A stretch of DNA of 64,000 nt from Monilinia fructicola (GCA_008692225.1 VICG01000002.1:2525501-2589500); one strand, 5' to 3'. Positions 12,596-24,000 are shown, counted from the first letter of the stretch. The notes: generated by a model not told the origin, from the letters alone. Program-made: numbers and translations.

Positions 12596-13171
12596 ATGCA
12601 TCTTTCGAAGATACCTTGTGTGCTGGCTCTTGCCTCAACAGTATTCGCAGGCCAGTGCTATAACCACAATGAAGGGGCCCATAAGCAAAAATGCGCCCAC
12701 AAAGACGAGTTGGCCAAATTCGCAGACGACTACTGTCATGATCATTGGAGTAAGCTCAATGGCGACTGGACCGACTTCAAAGATCGCAGCGGAAACACTG
12801 CCAACATAGGCAAGGTCGCCAACTTCAGTACCAAAGCGGCATGCGTTGCTGCCTTTTCTCAGATCGTGGAAAATTGTTACGATGGCTGGGATGGTGGCCA
12901 ATGGGTGGCGGATGGACTTTTGTTGAGCATTAACTTTTGTAAATGGTCGTCTGAGGCTAAGAGAGTCAGGTTTGAAGGGTTACCCCCTCCAGCTGATGCG
13001 AAGAGAGTTAGGTATGAGGGATTGGGGGCTCCATCTGACGCGAAGAGAGTAAGATACGAAGGACTTCCGCCTCCAGCTGACGCGAAGAGAGTAAGATACG
13101 AAGGACTTCCACCTCCAGCCGACGCCAAAATAGTTGCATATCAAGGACTGAGAGCTGGAGTAGATCTGTGA
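12596..13171 (+). CDS. Secreted Kex2-processed repeat peptide precursor
   Basis: 191 residues in one exon. The ATG at 12596 was chosen because it starts directly with a signal peptide (MHLSKIPCVLALASTVFA, cleavage expected after A18); the frame is open further upstream but without ATG or sense. Residues 19-118 form a small domain with six cysteines (21, 33, 47, 83, 94, 115). Residues 124-179 are four tandem 14-residue units of the type VRYEGLPPPADAKR, with variants VRFEGL in unit 1 and GAPSDA in unit 2, followed by a degenerate fifth unit ending in GLRAGVDL. Lys-Arg dipeptides at 122-123, 136-137, 150-151 and 164-165 are classic Kex2 sites, always preceded by EA or DA. Trimming would release several near-identical peptides of about 12 residues. 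Such architecture is known from alpha-pheromone precursors, repellent-type KEPs and dikaritin RiPP precursors; no UstYa or other maturation enzyme was identified nearby, so the product class is open. Confidence 0.85.
   Translation: MHLSKIPCVLALASTVFAGQCYNHNEGAHKQKCAHKDELAKFADDYCHDHWSKLNGDWTDFKDRSGNTANIGKVANFSTKAACVAAFSQIVENCYDGWDGGQWVADGLLLSINFCKWSSEAKRVRFEGLPPPADAKRVRYEGLGAPSDAKRVRYEGLPPPADAKRVRYEGLPPPADAKIVAYQGLRAGVDL
12965..13132 (+). repeat. 42-bp tandem repeat encoding cleavable peptide units
   Basis: Four direct 42-bp units, each ending in an AAGAGA (Lys-Arg) codon pair except the last, where the pair has become AAAATA (Lys-Ile). Units 3 and 4 differ mostly at silent sites, showing selection on the peptide or recent duplication. 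Confidence 0.85.
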
Positions 13172-15083
13172 TGGGAGGATACCTCAAACCTCGTGTTCTC
13201 TTCTCAATTTTTTCACACGAGGAAATTCGAGATATAGGAGTGTTTGCATTTTTGAACTTCCTTTGAGGAAACTGCTCTCGCTGTACTGATTCAGATATCT
13301 TCCAAGGTCTTCTAGGCATAGGTCTAAAAAGAGCGTGTGAAGAATGATCAGAAGGAAAACAAAGTTTTGAAGTTTTCATGGCGTTGGTATTCGTTAATCA
13401 AATCTGTTCATCTTGAACTTGGGGATTTGTCTGCTTTGTGTGAAGTGAATTTATTCGATGAGTTACATTTATCTAGCTTGTCTTGAAAGATTTCTACCCT
13501 CTGATGTAAGAGTGAAGTGCAGACGTCATATCTGTAAATAAAAGTAGGAAGAACGAAATAACATAGCTTGCAGTCCGGAAACGAAACATTCATTCATGGA
13601 GGTATATGTGAGAGATATCCAAATTGACATGGAGAGATTGAGTGCCGATAGGCGAATTCCATTGGCGAGTAATTATCATACAGATAGTTGATAAACTCAT
13701 TTCAATATATGTTGTAAGTAATGCTGGATAGAGAATAAGGAAATATACCACTACCGGAAGAAGTCTAGAAATTCAAGAGAAAATGAATGAGTGAATTCCT
13801 ATATGTGTTCACGATCTGGAGATATATTCGCAACTCATCTTCTCCCGCTGCATGTGAACCATAGTCAAAATAAAAGTCTACCACAATTCTGCGTTTCCTT
13901 CATTTCCGCGCATGCACCAGAATGACAATGATACAAGAGCGTTGGAGAAAACTACAGATGCGGATGCGAGTGGACAACCAGGGGAGTATCAGGAACGAGA
14001 TATCCACGCGCATTGTACGAACGTAAACCAGCATTGTTTCTTCGACAAGAGCGATCCTCTCTGCTACTCGATAAGGATACGGTGTTCGGTGAACCACGAG
14101 GTAGATCTTAGTTGAGATCCCAGTTTCGCAGAAATACCACAGCTCCCTGCAAGATAAGTTCTAGCGCTTTCGTAAATACTCTCTCCCTGTCGTCGTCCTT
14201 GCGACCACAGAATAGCGTTCATGCATTCTCAGGAGGAGCTGAAATGTCATTCCTTGTAATTTGTAATGCAAATTGGCGGGAATTGCAGTGAAACGACATA
14301 TCATTCTCAATTGGGATGGAATAGAGATTCACCGACATAAAGGACTAAGTTTCTGCATCATGTGAATACAGTTTCCTGGGATACTAGGTGTTGACGTACT
14401 GCATTTGATCTGAATGCTTGAATTTGACCGATGATCTTCGTAATGTGTATGATGGACAGTCTGTATACTGACGTGGCGGTATCGAGCGCGGCCATGAAAA
14501 TATACCTACGCTCTGGGGTAATAGTCTTCTGACCTCAGATAGGCCGGAGAGATATCAGTGGCGTAGATTTTTTCCGCTTACCATCTGGCTGGTGTTGAGC
14601 GGGCGTCTGGTTGGCGTCCTGAATTTTGGAGGGTTAATGCAAGGGGGATCTGTAACGATGCAAGTCGGTTATCTATCATTAATTTGGAGCCAAGCGAACT
14701 AATTTGGCAAGTATATGAAGTCATAGATGATCGATGATATGAGATGCGGCAGCCACCGGTACTGCAAGGGGCTATTTCGCAGTTAGAAAACTGGGGAAAG
14801 TAGACTTACACTCTCCTAAATCGTGCATAAGCATTTGATTATCGCCGGTCTATACACTTTCATGCTTCCTGCTAATAGTTCCCAATCTGACTGAGGTAGC
14901 TGAAGTTACCTATGAGCAGCGAACTCACAGATGCCAGCTCTGCCATGTACATTTAGTCTTACCTAAGGTCTAGTACTAGAGGCGGAAAGAGTCAAGGTAA
15001 GACTGACCTGAGACGCTCAAGAGAGAGGCTTCGTTTTCGATTCCTTCTCTTTTACTTAAAAATTATCGAAGAAGGATTCTGTG
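13172..15083. other. Intergenic, no gene seen
   Basis: AT-rich sequence with only short uninformative frames. The 67-codon plus frame at 13912-14115 and its minus-strand mirror have no recognisable features. Confidence 0.4.
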
Positions 15084-15092
15084 TATAAATAG
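15084..15092 (+). promoter_or_regulatory. Probable TATA box of the small Cys-rich secreted protein gene
   Basis: TATAAATAG lies about 160 nt upstream of the ATG at 15249, followed by a leader rich in CAA repeats and pyrimidines. Position and consensus fit a core promoter; this is inferred, not proven. Confidence 0.45.
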
Positions 15093-15115
15093 TCTTTTCT
15101 CATGCCCCTAGGTCT

Positions 15116-15116
15116 C

Positions 15117-15153
<37 letters not shown>
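15116..15153 (+). repeat. (CAA)n microsatellite in the 5' leader
   Basis: About 12 perfect CAA units between the putative TATA box and the start codon. CAA repeats are unstructured and are typical of efficiently translated leaders; length variation between strains is expected. Confidence 0.9.
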
Positions 15154-15248
15154 TAATTCATCCATTCTTCACACCCTCAAAGCTCCTATCTACTCAAGAT
15201 TCATTTTCTCAACTTTCAATCAAACCTCCACATCCAACAACTTTCACC

Positions 15249-15512
15249 ATGAAGTTCCTCTATGTTGGATTCCTCCTCGCTGCCACTACAGCATACGCTT
15301 GCGGAGACAATGCATACAGGTGCAAGAACCCCAACGAGTCGGTAGCCAAGGCGTGGGAAGTTACGCACCGCATTTGCAACAATCTCCAGGAGGACGATTG
15401 CTATTGCTCTCATTGGGCCGAGTACTACTGCGATCCCTATGGCAGCAACGTTCAGAAGTTCAAGGAGCAGTGCGAGAAAGAGGGAGAAAATTGGCACTGG
15501 AATGAGTGCTAA
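15249..15512 (+). CDS. Small secreted cysteine-rich protein (effector candidate)
   Basis: 87 residues, single exon. The ATG at 15249 (CACCATGAAG, good context) begins a clear signal peptide (MKFLYVGFLLAATTAYA); the longer open frame upstream is translated CAA repeat and is leader. The mature chain of about 70 residues has eight cysteines (18, 25, 43, 51, 53, 61, 75, 87), including a CYC motif and a C-terminal Cys. This even number suggests four disulfides. Rich in Trp, Tyr and acidic residues. No hydrophobin spacing (no CC pairs), and not a recognised defensin or CFEM pattern. Size, secretion signal and cysteine density fit the fungal small secreted protein class, often host-interaction effectors; a specific role is not known. 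Confidence 0.75.
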   Translation: MKFLYVGFLLAATTAYACGDNAYRCKNPNESVAKAWEVTHRICNNLQEDDCYCSHWAEYYCDPYGSNVQKFKEQCEKEGENWHWNEC

Positions 15513-17064
15513 GCAATGTATGGGAACCTTCCGAGTCTTGTTTTCCAAGCCAATCTAATCTTCATGCCAGCGCTCATGATGAATTGTTGTTTGAGTATGG
15601 TATGTTGGTTCAGAGAGAACTTGGCTCTTGAGAATCGGCGGCAAGACTCTAGGGGTGGCGTGGAGGAGACGAGACGAGAGATGAATGGTTCTACAAGTTG
15701 AATATTGTGATTTCTCGGAGGACTTTCATAAGGTCTTGGGTTTCTTTTTGGTCTAGCTAGCTTGCTGCCAACACAATTCATCTCAAATTTACGCAATACG
15801 AGGATTGCTTCTGGCTATTTTTTCGGCTTTCGGGTCATGTGAGGTTTTGAAGATCGAATCATTTCCTAAAGATGCTTACAGAGTTCTCAACTGCACTCTT
15901 TTAGTTCTATTTCATGTCTTCGTTTCTCAGTGTGCAATTACGCTCTGAGTTTGTCCAAGCCGAGACCTCAAATAGCTTAACTTGTATGCTAAAGACTTAG
16001 CTCCGCTGTCATGTGACTGTCACGACATCCCACCACGTTCGTAAGAGATACTTCGTCATTGATGAACGACTATAGAGCTTGTAGATGGCTACCTTGAGCC
16101 TTGAATTGCAGGACTTGCCACCCAAACAAATGTTAATACTTTCTCGACGTCACTGATACCTAGTGAAACTACATGAAATTGTGACAAGTATTTCACGATT
16201 CCTTGTAAGATTACCAAGTGATGTACTTACTGCTAAACCCCAGCATTCCTCGTATCATGCTCCGCAAGCATCGTATCTGTATGATCTTCCAGCTTACATC
16301 TTCTTGTACAACAGTAAGCAGAAACCATGCCGCAGAAACCTTTGGGGATCTTGAAGTTGACGATGGTTTTCGATCATTTCGGATGATAGATACCGATACA
16401 GAACTGGGGTACGTGCATGTTCTTAGTACTTCGACCTAGCTTTCTGAGCATTAGATCATCTTCCATCCGCATGTTTGCGTTGCTGAAGATATAGTTAGAC
16501 ATGGTTGCTATGGTAGTTTTGCAGGTTATTATCTTACCGTGGGACCATTTCCACATGTCGCGTATCTATCCCCACCCGGCTTCCTGTGCCTGCGGCGTCA
16601 ACGAGCCAGCTGAATGAGAGTACGCGAAGCAAATATACTGATACCAGAACTTTTTATTAGCTAATATTGTATTTTCCTCTCGCGATGGATAAAAAATGAT
16701 ATATTTCTGTGCATCTGTTACAGCTCCCCTCAAAAGACAATCCAACAAAGATATCGTCATGACTGACTTCTACCACCCGATTGATCAGATTCCGACGCTG
16801 TGTCGCGGAGTTCGGTATCCAGTATCTATCATCCACGTCAATATGCCTCTTAATATGTCAGTAGTTCCCGATGTTCAGAGGCCAAAAACTCCTTTGACAG
16901 GAGGCGAGTACACAAGTAATACATGGAAAACGGAGCTCAAATCTATATATAGTGAAGAGGGGACTTACTTTTGCTTCTCCCCTTCTCAGCAGATATATCT
17001 AGATCACAATTCAAAGGCAGATCTTCAAGCCCCTATCTATCAGCCTAACTCATTAGCTTGATCA
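15513..17064. other. Intergenic, no supported gene
   Basis: One frame at 16696-17061 is open for 121 codons in the same phase as the MACPF gene that follows, but it is closed by TGA at 17059-17061 immediately before that gene's ATG. Its composition is not obviously protein-like, and it probably represents promoter sequence. Confidence 0.4.
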
Positions 17065-18602
17065 ATGAACCAACAAAACAGCAAAGCCAGAGCCAAGGGC
17101 TCGCAACATGCGAAGATAAGGGATTCTAGAAAGGGGGAAAAAGAAGACTTTAATAATGATAAGGTAAGAGATGGCTCTGAACATGAAGAACTCCTCCCGA
17201 TCTGCACAACAGTCGGGTATACCGTGAATCTTCTTCCTCAAGGTAAACATCAGCCCAAATTCCTACAACCCATCCTAAAATTCCAAACAAACTAGGCGTC
17301 GATCCCTTCAACCTCTCCGCAACTCTCGAGCAAGATGGAAAATACAATCTCCTCAAACACGTCGAGCCAGGAAGAACCATCACCGTCCCCGGATCCGAGC
17401 GCAAGTACTGGCTCCCCGGCAATTTCGAAAAGCACGACACGGGATCCACAACCGTAACCCACAGTCTGATCTGCCGGACCGGTTCCGAGCTCGCAAGCGA
17501 CTTCAGCGCCGACGCGAGTGTCAGCGCGAACTACGCGGGATTTTCCGCCGAAGCCAATGCGGGGTACGCGTACAGCACCTGTTTCAAATCCGACAGTCTG
17601 TTTGGAATCTACAGCCTGGATCAAAAGAACTACGCGATCAGCGTCGTGAACAAGAAGACGACGTACGATTCGATCGACGAAGAGTACATCGAAGCCGCGG
17701 CTCGACTCCCCCCGTGGAAGACCATCACCAAGGACCGTGCCGACCTCGCAGAAGTCACCACCATCTACAAACAATTCGCCAGGTTCTATTCCCGATACGG
17801 GTCACACCTGATCCAGGAGGGCTACATGGGAACGCGCTACCAGCTCGAAATCGAACAAAGAGAGACCTCCGACGATAGCAAGGCGGCCTTCTCCCTCCAC
17901 GTCAAAGCCGAGTATCAAGGGGCCATCGGCGGCTCCGTCAGCGTCGACGTCAAGAAATCAGAGTCCTACAAGCAATACACCTCGCAACGAAAAAGCGACT
18001 GCAAAGTCCTCGGAGGCGACGCCGGAAAATCCGGCACGCTATCCCACCTCTCGCCCGACGACGCCGTGTCCTACAACGCCGCCTTCAAGGAGTGGCAAGA
18101 GAGCCGAAAGGACGGCGCCACCGACGCACTCCTCCACATCCGCGTCAAGGAGATGGGCAAGTTCCTCCAGGAGAGCCACATCGAAGCGCAAGTTGTCGTC
18201 GGCGCTCGGATCTCCGACGCGTGGGGCTACTTTAAAGATTTCTACACCTTTCGCGGCGAGGTCTCGCTGTTCAACTCGCGAGAGGGGGGGACCATCAAGC
18301 TGGAAGTGACGGCGCTCCCGGGACTTGAGGTGCGGCTTTCGGGCAAGGGGAACGTGAGGATAACGCGTGTCAAGCCGAGTGTCGTCGAGGTGGAGATTCT
18401 GTCCGGCGCTGTGGTCGAAGATATGGACTTGACGATCGTGGCACCCGATAGACCTGTTGAGCTGTTGTTCAGCAATGGGAAAGCGGCGCAGATGGCGTTG
18501 TTGCTGCTTAATAAGTATGGGCCCGAAAAGTATCGCACGGGATTCAATGGATCTCCGAAAATGCAGAGTGTGAGAAGTTTTAGGGATACGAATCGCGAGT
18601 AA
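17065..18602 (+). CDS. MACPF (membrane attack/perforin) domain protein
   Basis: Two exons, 17065-17242 and 17296-18602, around a 53-nt intron (GTAAAC...ACTAG), giving 494 residues. The ATG at 17065 follows an in-frame stop. Residues about 45-175 form an N-terminal region with alternating Ser/Ala/Gly-rich strand (SADASVSANYAGFSAEAN), typical of a beta-hairpin/TMH segment. The MACPF signature lies at about 227-232 (YGSHLI in FYSRYGSHLIQEGY), equivalent to the family Y-G-T-H-hydrophobic motif. A second Ser/Val-rich strand segment follows (GAIGGSVSVDVKKSESYK), as expected for TMH2. The C-terminal 100 residues are beta-rich and unassigned. No signal peptide is visible. MACPF proteins form membrane pores or have lost that activity; fungal ones are of mixed and mostly unknown role. 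GC content of the second exon is clearly higher than in flanking DNA. Confidence 0.85.
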
Positions 18603-19279
18603 GCCCTCATAATCGCTATATGGTAAAGAATTGCAAGCGAGCCAATTTCAATATTGAATGTGATTAAAGCATGTTGGTTTAACTATTGGTTTCGCACATT
18701 AGATTTAAGATCAAGGAAGCGAGTGTGAGGGCTCACGTGATCTTATATACAACGTCCAAATTCAACACTATTACTCGTATTTATGTTTCCGTAGCTTTTA
18801 ATATCTGTCGCGAGTTTCATATTGACATATGTTATCAAAGTGAGATATCTCATCAATATGAATACCAAGCATACACTCACAAAGACGAGAGATTAGCGTT
18901 TATCGATTAACTACACTAGAAAGACATGCAATGAAAAGAATTGATATCTCATTCTCAAAGACCGGGGGGTATTCCTGCATAAAAAAAAATCATCAAACCC
19001 ATCGTATCATATCATATCGTATCCAAAGTCAAAATTCTTAGCCGACTCCATAATTTTCATCCCACGATTGTAGAGGGCTGTTCCCCTCCATTCCTTCCAT
19101 AATATTACCATTAAACCCCAAACACATCAAGAAATTGGGAGTACGTAAAGTATAACGCTGAAAATTTTCGTATCCGATAGTCAAGCGTTAAGGGCAAAAC
19201 GACTATTGGAAAATCGTGTATAGTGATTTCAAGTAGACCAAGCTGCGAGAGCAAATTGACCGTCAGTGAAAATCCTCAC
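18603..19279. other. Intergenic between convergent genes
   Basis: AT-rich, no gene seen. The MACPF gene and the stomatin gene converge here. Confidence 0.5.
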
Positions 19280-20525
19280 TTAGATATTCTCAATAACGTG
19301 GGCATTGATAGCCCTTTGAAAACCGGAATCCTGACCTCCAAAGTCACCAGTATCATTTCGGCTACTAGAAGCACCGTGATGTTCCGAACCTTCTCCCAAA
19401 GCACTTGCCATTTGGCTCCCAATAGTCGAAGCACTTGGTAAAAAGATAACCTTGCTATTGGCGGATTTGGCCATAGCTTGCATGGCTTCGAGATATCTGA
19501 TTTGCATAGCTGGAGCGCTCGACAAGATATCAGCAGCTTGACGCATGAGCTTCGCGGATTCAACTTCAGCACGAGCAGCAATGACTTTGGATTCTCCGAT
19601 ACGTTTAGATTGTGCGGCCATAGAGAGTGAGTCTTGAAGTTCGTTGCTGAAGATGATATCTTTGATAAGCATGCTCTCAACTTGTACGCCCCATCCTGAA
19701 GCAACATCTTCAATTATTTCCTCAATTGATTGTGCAACTTCTTCGCGACGTTCGATGACATCTTGTAACACGCGAGCACCAACAACATGTCGAAGTGTGG
19801 TTTGTGTGTACGCTCGACGAGGGCTTGGCGCACATTGGAAATACCAAAGGCGGCCTTATGAGGAGATGTGATGTGGTAATAGATGACAGAGGTCAAATGT
19901 AACGTTACGTTATCTTTGGTCATGCAAACTTGTTGGGGAACCTCTATAATATATAAATCAATGATGAAATTTTGCAAAAATATGGAATGTATACATACCA
20001 ACAATCTGAATCTTAACATCAACTTGAATAAGACGTTCGCTGAGCGGATTGATCTTAACAAGACCAGGATCAACTGCACGATAAAAGCGACCGAATTTGG
20101 TAACAAGGCCAACATTACCCTGCGAAACAGGCTTATAGGGATTTGGACAGATAACACAACACGGGATAGCACCCAGAGTGCCGATACACGCACCGAGAGC
20201 GTTGACTATGCGCAAACAACAATTAGTGATAATTCATTAGAGCGATGCGAAGGGGTTGAAGAAATGTCAACAACTTACTCATGCTTCCATACCATCCATT
20301 TGTATTTGTATCATCATCGCCTTGCAAAATTTGAGCATATGATGGTTGGAGATCTTCTCTCCTAGGCGGTTGAACGTTGACCAGAGGATTATCTGTTCGA
20401 CCTGGTGTACTGCGAGAAGCATTATATCCATTTTGTTGACCTGATGAACTACCGGCTGGAGTAGGTGAAAATGGTTTATGAATGTCGTCGCTCATAGTTT
20501 GTTTACCATCGAAGCTTGTAGACAT
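19280..20525 (-). CDS. Stomatin-like SPFH/band-7 protein, with an apparent frameshift
   Basis: Three exons on the minus strand: 20525-20279, 20205-19999 and 19943-19280, with introns of 73 nt (GTAAGT...CATAG) and 55 nt (GTATGT...TATAG). The N-terminal 80 residues are polar and Ser/Gln-rich; then comes a hydrophobic hairpin with Cys residues (GAIPCCVICPNPYKPV), which anchors fungal stomatins to the inner face of a membrane. The band-7 domain follows (QGNVGLVTKFGRFYR onwards), then an Ala/Glu coiled region (AARAEVESAKLMRQAADIL). Stomatins scaffold membrane microdomains and modulate channels and proteases. Exon 3 contains a break: at 19804-19809 the plus strand has GTGTGT where one GT fewer would keep the conserved QTTLR-type segment in frame. 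With the extra two bases the reading frame changes at about two thirds of the protein. This may be a sequencing or assembly error, since the rest of the domain is intact on both sides. Confidence 0.85.
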
Positions 20526-20560
20526 ATTGAAAGGATGTTGGCTTATTGACCGTGTGATTG

Positions 20561-20632
20561 GGGGGAGGGAGGGAGGGAGGGACGGGGTAAGTGAGAGAGA
20601 GAGAGAGAGAGAGTGTGTGTGTGTGTGTGTGT
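20561..20632 (+). repeat. Compound microsatellite (GGGA)n-(GA)n-(GT)n
   Basis: A run of GGGA units, then about ten GA units, then about nine GT units, directly upstream of the stomatin start, hence in its promoter or 5' leader (CT/CA-rich on the coding strand). Confidence 0.9.
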
Positions 20633-20968
20633 TGATCAATTTATGTATGTAAAATGAAATGAAGAATAGAATGAAGAGAAGTTAAGAGTGAGTAAGGAAT
20701 AAGTGGTATGTACTTGTATGATTGAGATGTGTAAATTGGTGATTGGAAAAAGAAGTGGTATCACCAACACGGATATGTGAGTGATTTCATGCGAGGGGAG
20801 TTGATTATGTAGTCGTTAAGTCGTTATGTAGTTGTTTGCAGAGGATCGATTGCAGTTCTGGTGTAACTTTCCAAGGTTGTTGTGGTTGTTGTTCTGCCTA
20901 CCCAAGGGCTATGCTGAACTAGTCACTAGTAGTATACCAAGGTACCTTATCAAGGTGTTTAATTGGTC

Positions 20969-21012
20969 GACGACGATGATGATGATGGTGATGGTGATGG
21001 TGATGGTGATGG
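20969..21012 (+). repeat. (GAT)n/(GGTGAT)n microsatellite
   Basis: GATGATGATG followed by five GGTGAT units. The overlapping open frames encode only Asp or Met-Val runs and are not genes. Confidence 0.85.
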
Positions 21013-21060
21013 AAGGCGGATTGATGCTTGGACTAATAAATGCTTGGACCGTTTTGCGGG

Positions 21061-21098
21061 GAAGGAAAGGAAAGGGAAGGGAAGGGAAGGGAAGGGAC
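21061..21098 (+). repeat. (AAGGG)n microsatellite
   Basis: Six to seven AAGGG units, slightly degenerate at the left end. Confidence 0.85.
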
Positions 21099-21099
21099 T

Positions 21100-24000
21100 A
21101 GTGCTGTACTACTTTAGTAAAGTGGGTGGGTGGGATGATCAAATCAAGAAGAACTAATTATTAGTCATCTTACTTCCACCTGCACCAGTTCCAAGGTTGG
21201 ATTATACCGCCAGCTACTTAAGTACCTCCTAGGTATAATTGTTATAATTATTATAATCATCATTATGATTATTACTTTCTTTTACCGTAACTTCTCATTT
21301 ACCATGCCTCTCTTATAATACTTTCTTATAATACGAGTAATCATAAAAATAATAAAAAGAACTCTATCCGGACCTCTCCCTACTCCGTAGAACTAGATGC
21401 CTTTCTTCCCCAGCCAAAAGCTTATTACTACCTAGTAGCTACCGCTCTGTTACTGCAATTGATGAAGGAACCATTCAAGAAACTCAATCATCCATCCCTG
21501 TGACAAGTTTATCATGACGATAACCTTGACCTTGCATCCCATGTCTTGGACTTCTTTTGGTGTAGAAGAAACACCTGGACTCTCTCTAACAAAATCACTT
21601 CCTCCATCGATCAACTTTCAGACACAGTATACAACATCGATTCTCGTTGGCCTACTAATACAACATCATATGCGCCATTTTCTTCATTTTGTCTTCATTC
21701 TGCGTTAACCTACCACAATAACCAAGATATACACGGTCAGCTCAAAGAAAGAAGGAGAGAAAGAAAGGAATACCCCTCAAACAAAACAGCCCACATTATC
21801 ATTGCCCCATTTCATTGCTTGAAGGATTTCGATTTGATAAGAGTCCAGCATGCCCCCATTCCAAGTTTTCAGGGCAGACCCAGATCTCCTGATTTTCACC
21901 TAGTACAGTATTTAACCACATGGTTTATTAGTCTGCAGCCCTTCTAGAAACTTTATCTGGAATTGGTTCGTGAAATCCATGCTAACTGCCACCGACTAAC
22001 TGGGCTAACTGGATCAACTGTGCCATGCTATCCGTCTTTACGTAAGTTATTCCCCGTCATGTCAGTTGTGTCATTGTCATTGCTATGGATTCTTTCAGTT
22101 CTTTGTTTTCTTTCATTTTTGTTTTCGCCGGCTCTCACTCATTTCTGATGATCCAAGGCTCAGCCCTGCCAAGACCTCAAATACGTCCTTGGTATCAACT
22201 TTAGTCTGGTGGCAGTGCCCACGTAATGTCAATTATATCGCCCATCGTTATTGAAGAGAACTCATCTGCCTATCCCATCACAAATTACAGCCTCCCGTAT
22301 CAGCATGACTGTCTAGCGACATCGCGTCTCGATCAATTATCCCTGAGCAGCAAGTATATCACTCATCCTTCGTTTGGAGGAGGCGCAGTCTTCAAGATGC
22401 CTCCACCATTCAGAACTACCTCCCACATGTCTCGCTCGTTGAACCAATGATGTCCGAACATCATGAAAGTTTACAGTATTGAAACATAAGAATCGGCGAC
22501 AGTTTTTCCAAATCCAGCATACTCCTGCTTGTAATACACAGGACCCATTATTTGCGCAAGATCAGGACATCTCTCGATATCACAAATTCACAATACGACA
22601 TCACCATGCTAACATCCCACTCTCCCACTCCCACCTTTCCCAATGTACTCAATGCGCCATTTCGCTCGGAGCATCAAACCCATGTAGCGGCAGCAAGTGG
22701 ATACTCGGTCGGGCTCTTTACCGCATACTACGCTGCCTATGGCTTCCGAGCTCACATTACGCCCAAATTGAGTCTGAACCATCATCACCCTTTATCGTTA
22801 AATTGGTGTTCACTTTACCTAGTCCTTGGCACATGTGTTTCCTGAGTAATGAGCCCCATAGCGGACTTGGCAATGTGCAAGTCGGCATGAGTACGGCTTG
22901 GCGTTTATCACATGACGTAATCTGACTATAACCCGATCACCTGCGGTGTATAGTATAGAGAGATTATGAGAAATTTTACGACGTGAAAATCTATCCTCAA
23001 CCACTTCAGCTGCAGAACTCTCATTATCTCGGAGAACATAGCAAATACCAAAACTGATAAAAGATCGTTATTTAAGGCAGCGTAGCTATCTAAACCTCGA
23101 AGCGCAAGAGGTTATAGATAAAGAGTTACTAGCGAACATCCCCAGTTTTAATTACCAAGGCTAATACAACCACAACCACGCCTCGCTAACCCCAATTCGA
23201 AACCTTAAACGCAAACCAAAAAAAGTAGAATTTCCTTCTTTTCTTTCCTTCTATATATTTGCTCATCTAAACCCTAATTATATGCCATCATCCCCATATC
23301 CACCCTACATAAGTATTTCCACCTAAGTATCCACCCCAGTATCTAATTCAACCCTAATATTCAATGTACATAGAAATATAAGCCCTAATCCCCAAGTTTT
23401 AATTAACAAAAATAAAGATATTGTCCACTTATTTATCCATCTATCCTTTCAAACACCACACTCAATTCTCGAAAGTCCCAAAGAATCCACTTTCTTGCAT
23501 AAACAAATATCTCCAAATCCAACTCGAAATCCTTTGTAAACGCTTAAATTTAGTACTTACTTTAATAAACGTTTCCTGCCCTCATATCAAAATACTCCGA
23601 GTATGAAAGCACTGCAACAGAGAAAATATCCGCACGAAACTGCAGCATAAACTACAGGAGTAAAACCTAGTGTACTAAGGATTCGGCAACACAACCACTT
23701 CAATAACCAACCTTATTCCATCACCCACTGGTGCCCCTTCGCTTAACAACGTTAACCGGCTCCCCCCCAACCAATCACCGAACGGAAACGTACCGCGCCG
23801 CGTTTCGCTCCGTGGGTACTTTTCGATCCTCCGCGTTGTCGGGGGAGCTTCAAGATTCAAGGATCGAGGGTGTGGGGATATATTGTGGTAGGGGGGAAAG
23901 ATGAATGGGGGAGGGGAGGGGAGGGGGGCGGCTAGCTCGTCTGATTCGGTGCGTGCGGGAGAGTGGGGATTTAGGTTAAGCTGCAGGGGCAGCTCGTCTC

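Noticed and set aside
15102..15248. N-terminal poly-Asn extension of the 87-aa secreted protein
   Set aside because: It is translation of the CAA microsatellite leader; the signal peptide starts at 15249.
16696..17061. Upstream exon of the MACPF gene
   Set aside because: Same phase but ended by TGA just before the ATG at 17065, with no splice sites that bypass it.
17164..17212. Possible second intron in the MACPF gene (GTAAGA...ACAG)
   Set aside because: Its 49-nt removal would demand an upstream frame that contains stops at 17127 and shortly after.
22479..22925. 148-codon plus frame
   Set aside because: No motif, poor composition, internal competing frame at 22552-22845; looks like chance.
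23160..23410. Telomere array because of repeated CCCTAA words
   Set aside because: The words are scattered at irregular distances and not in tandem.
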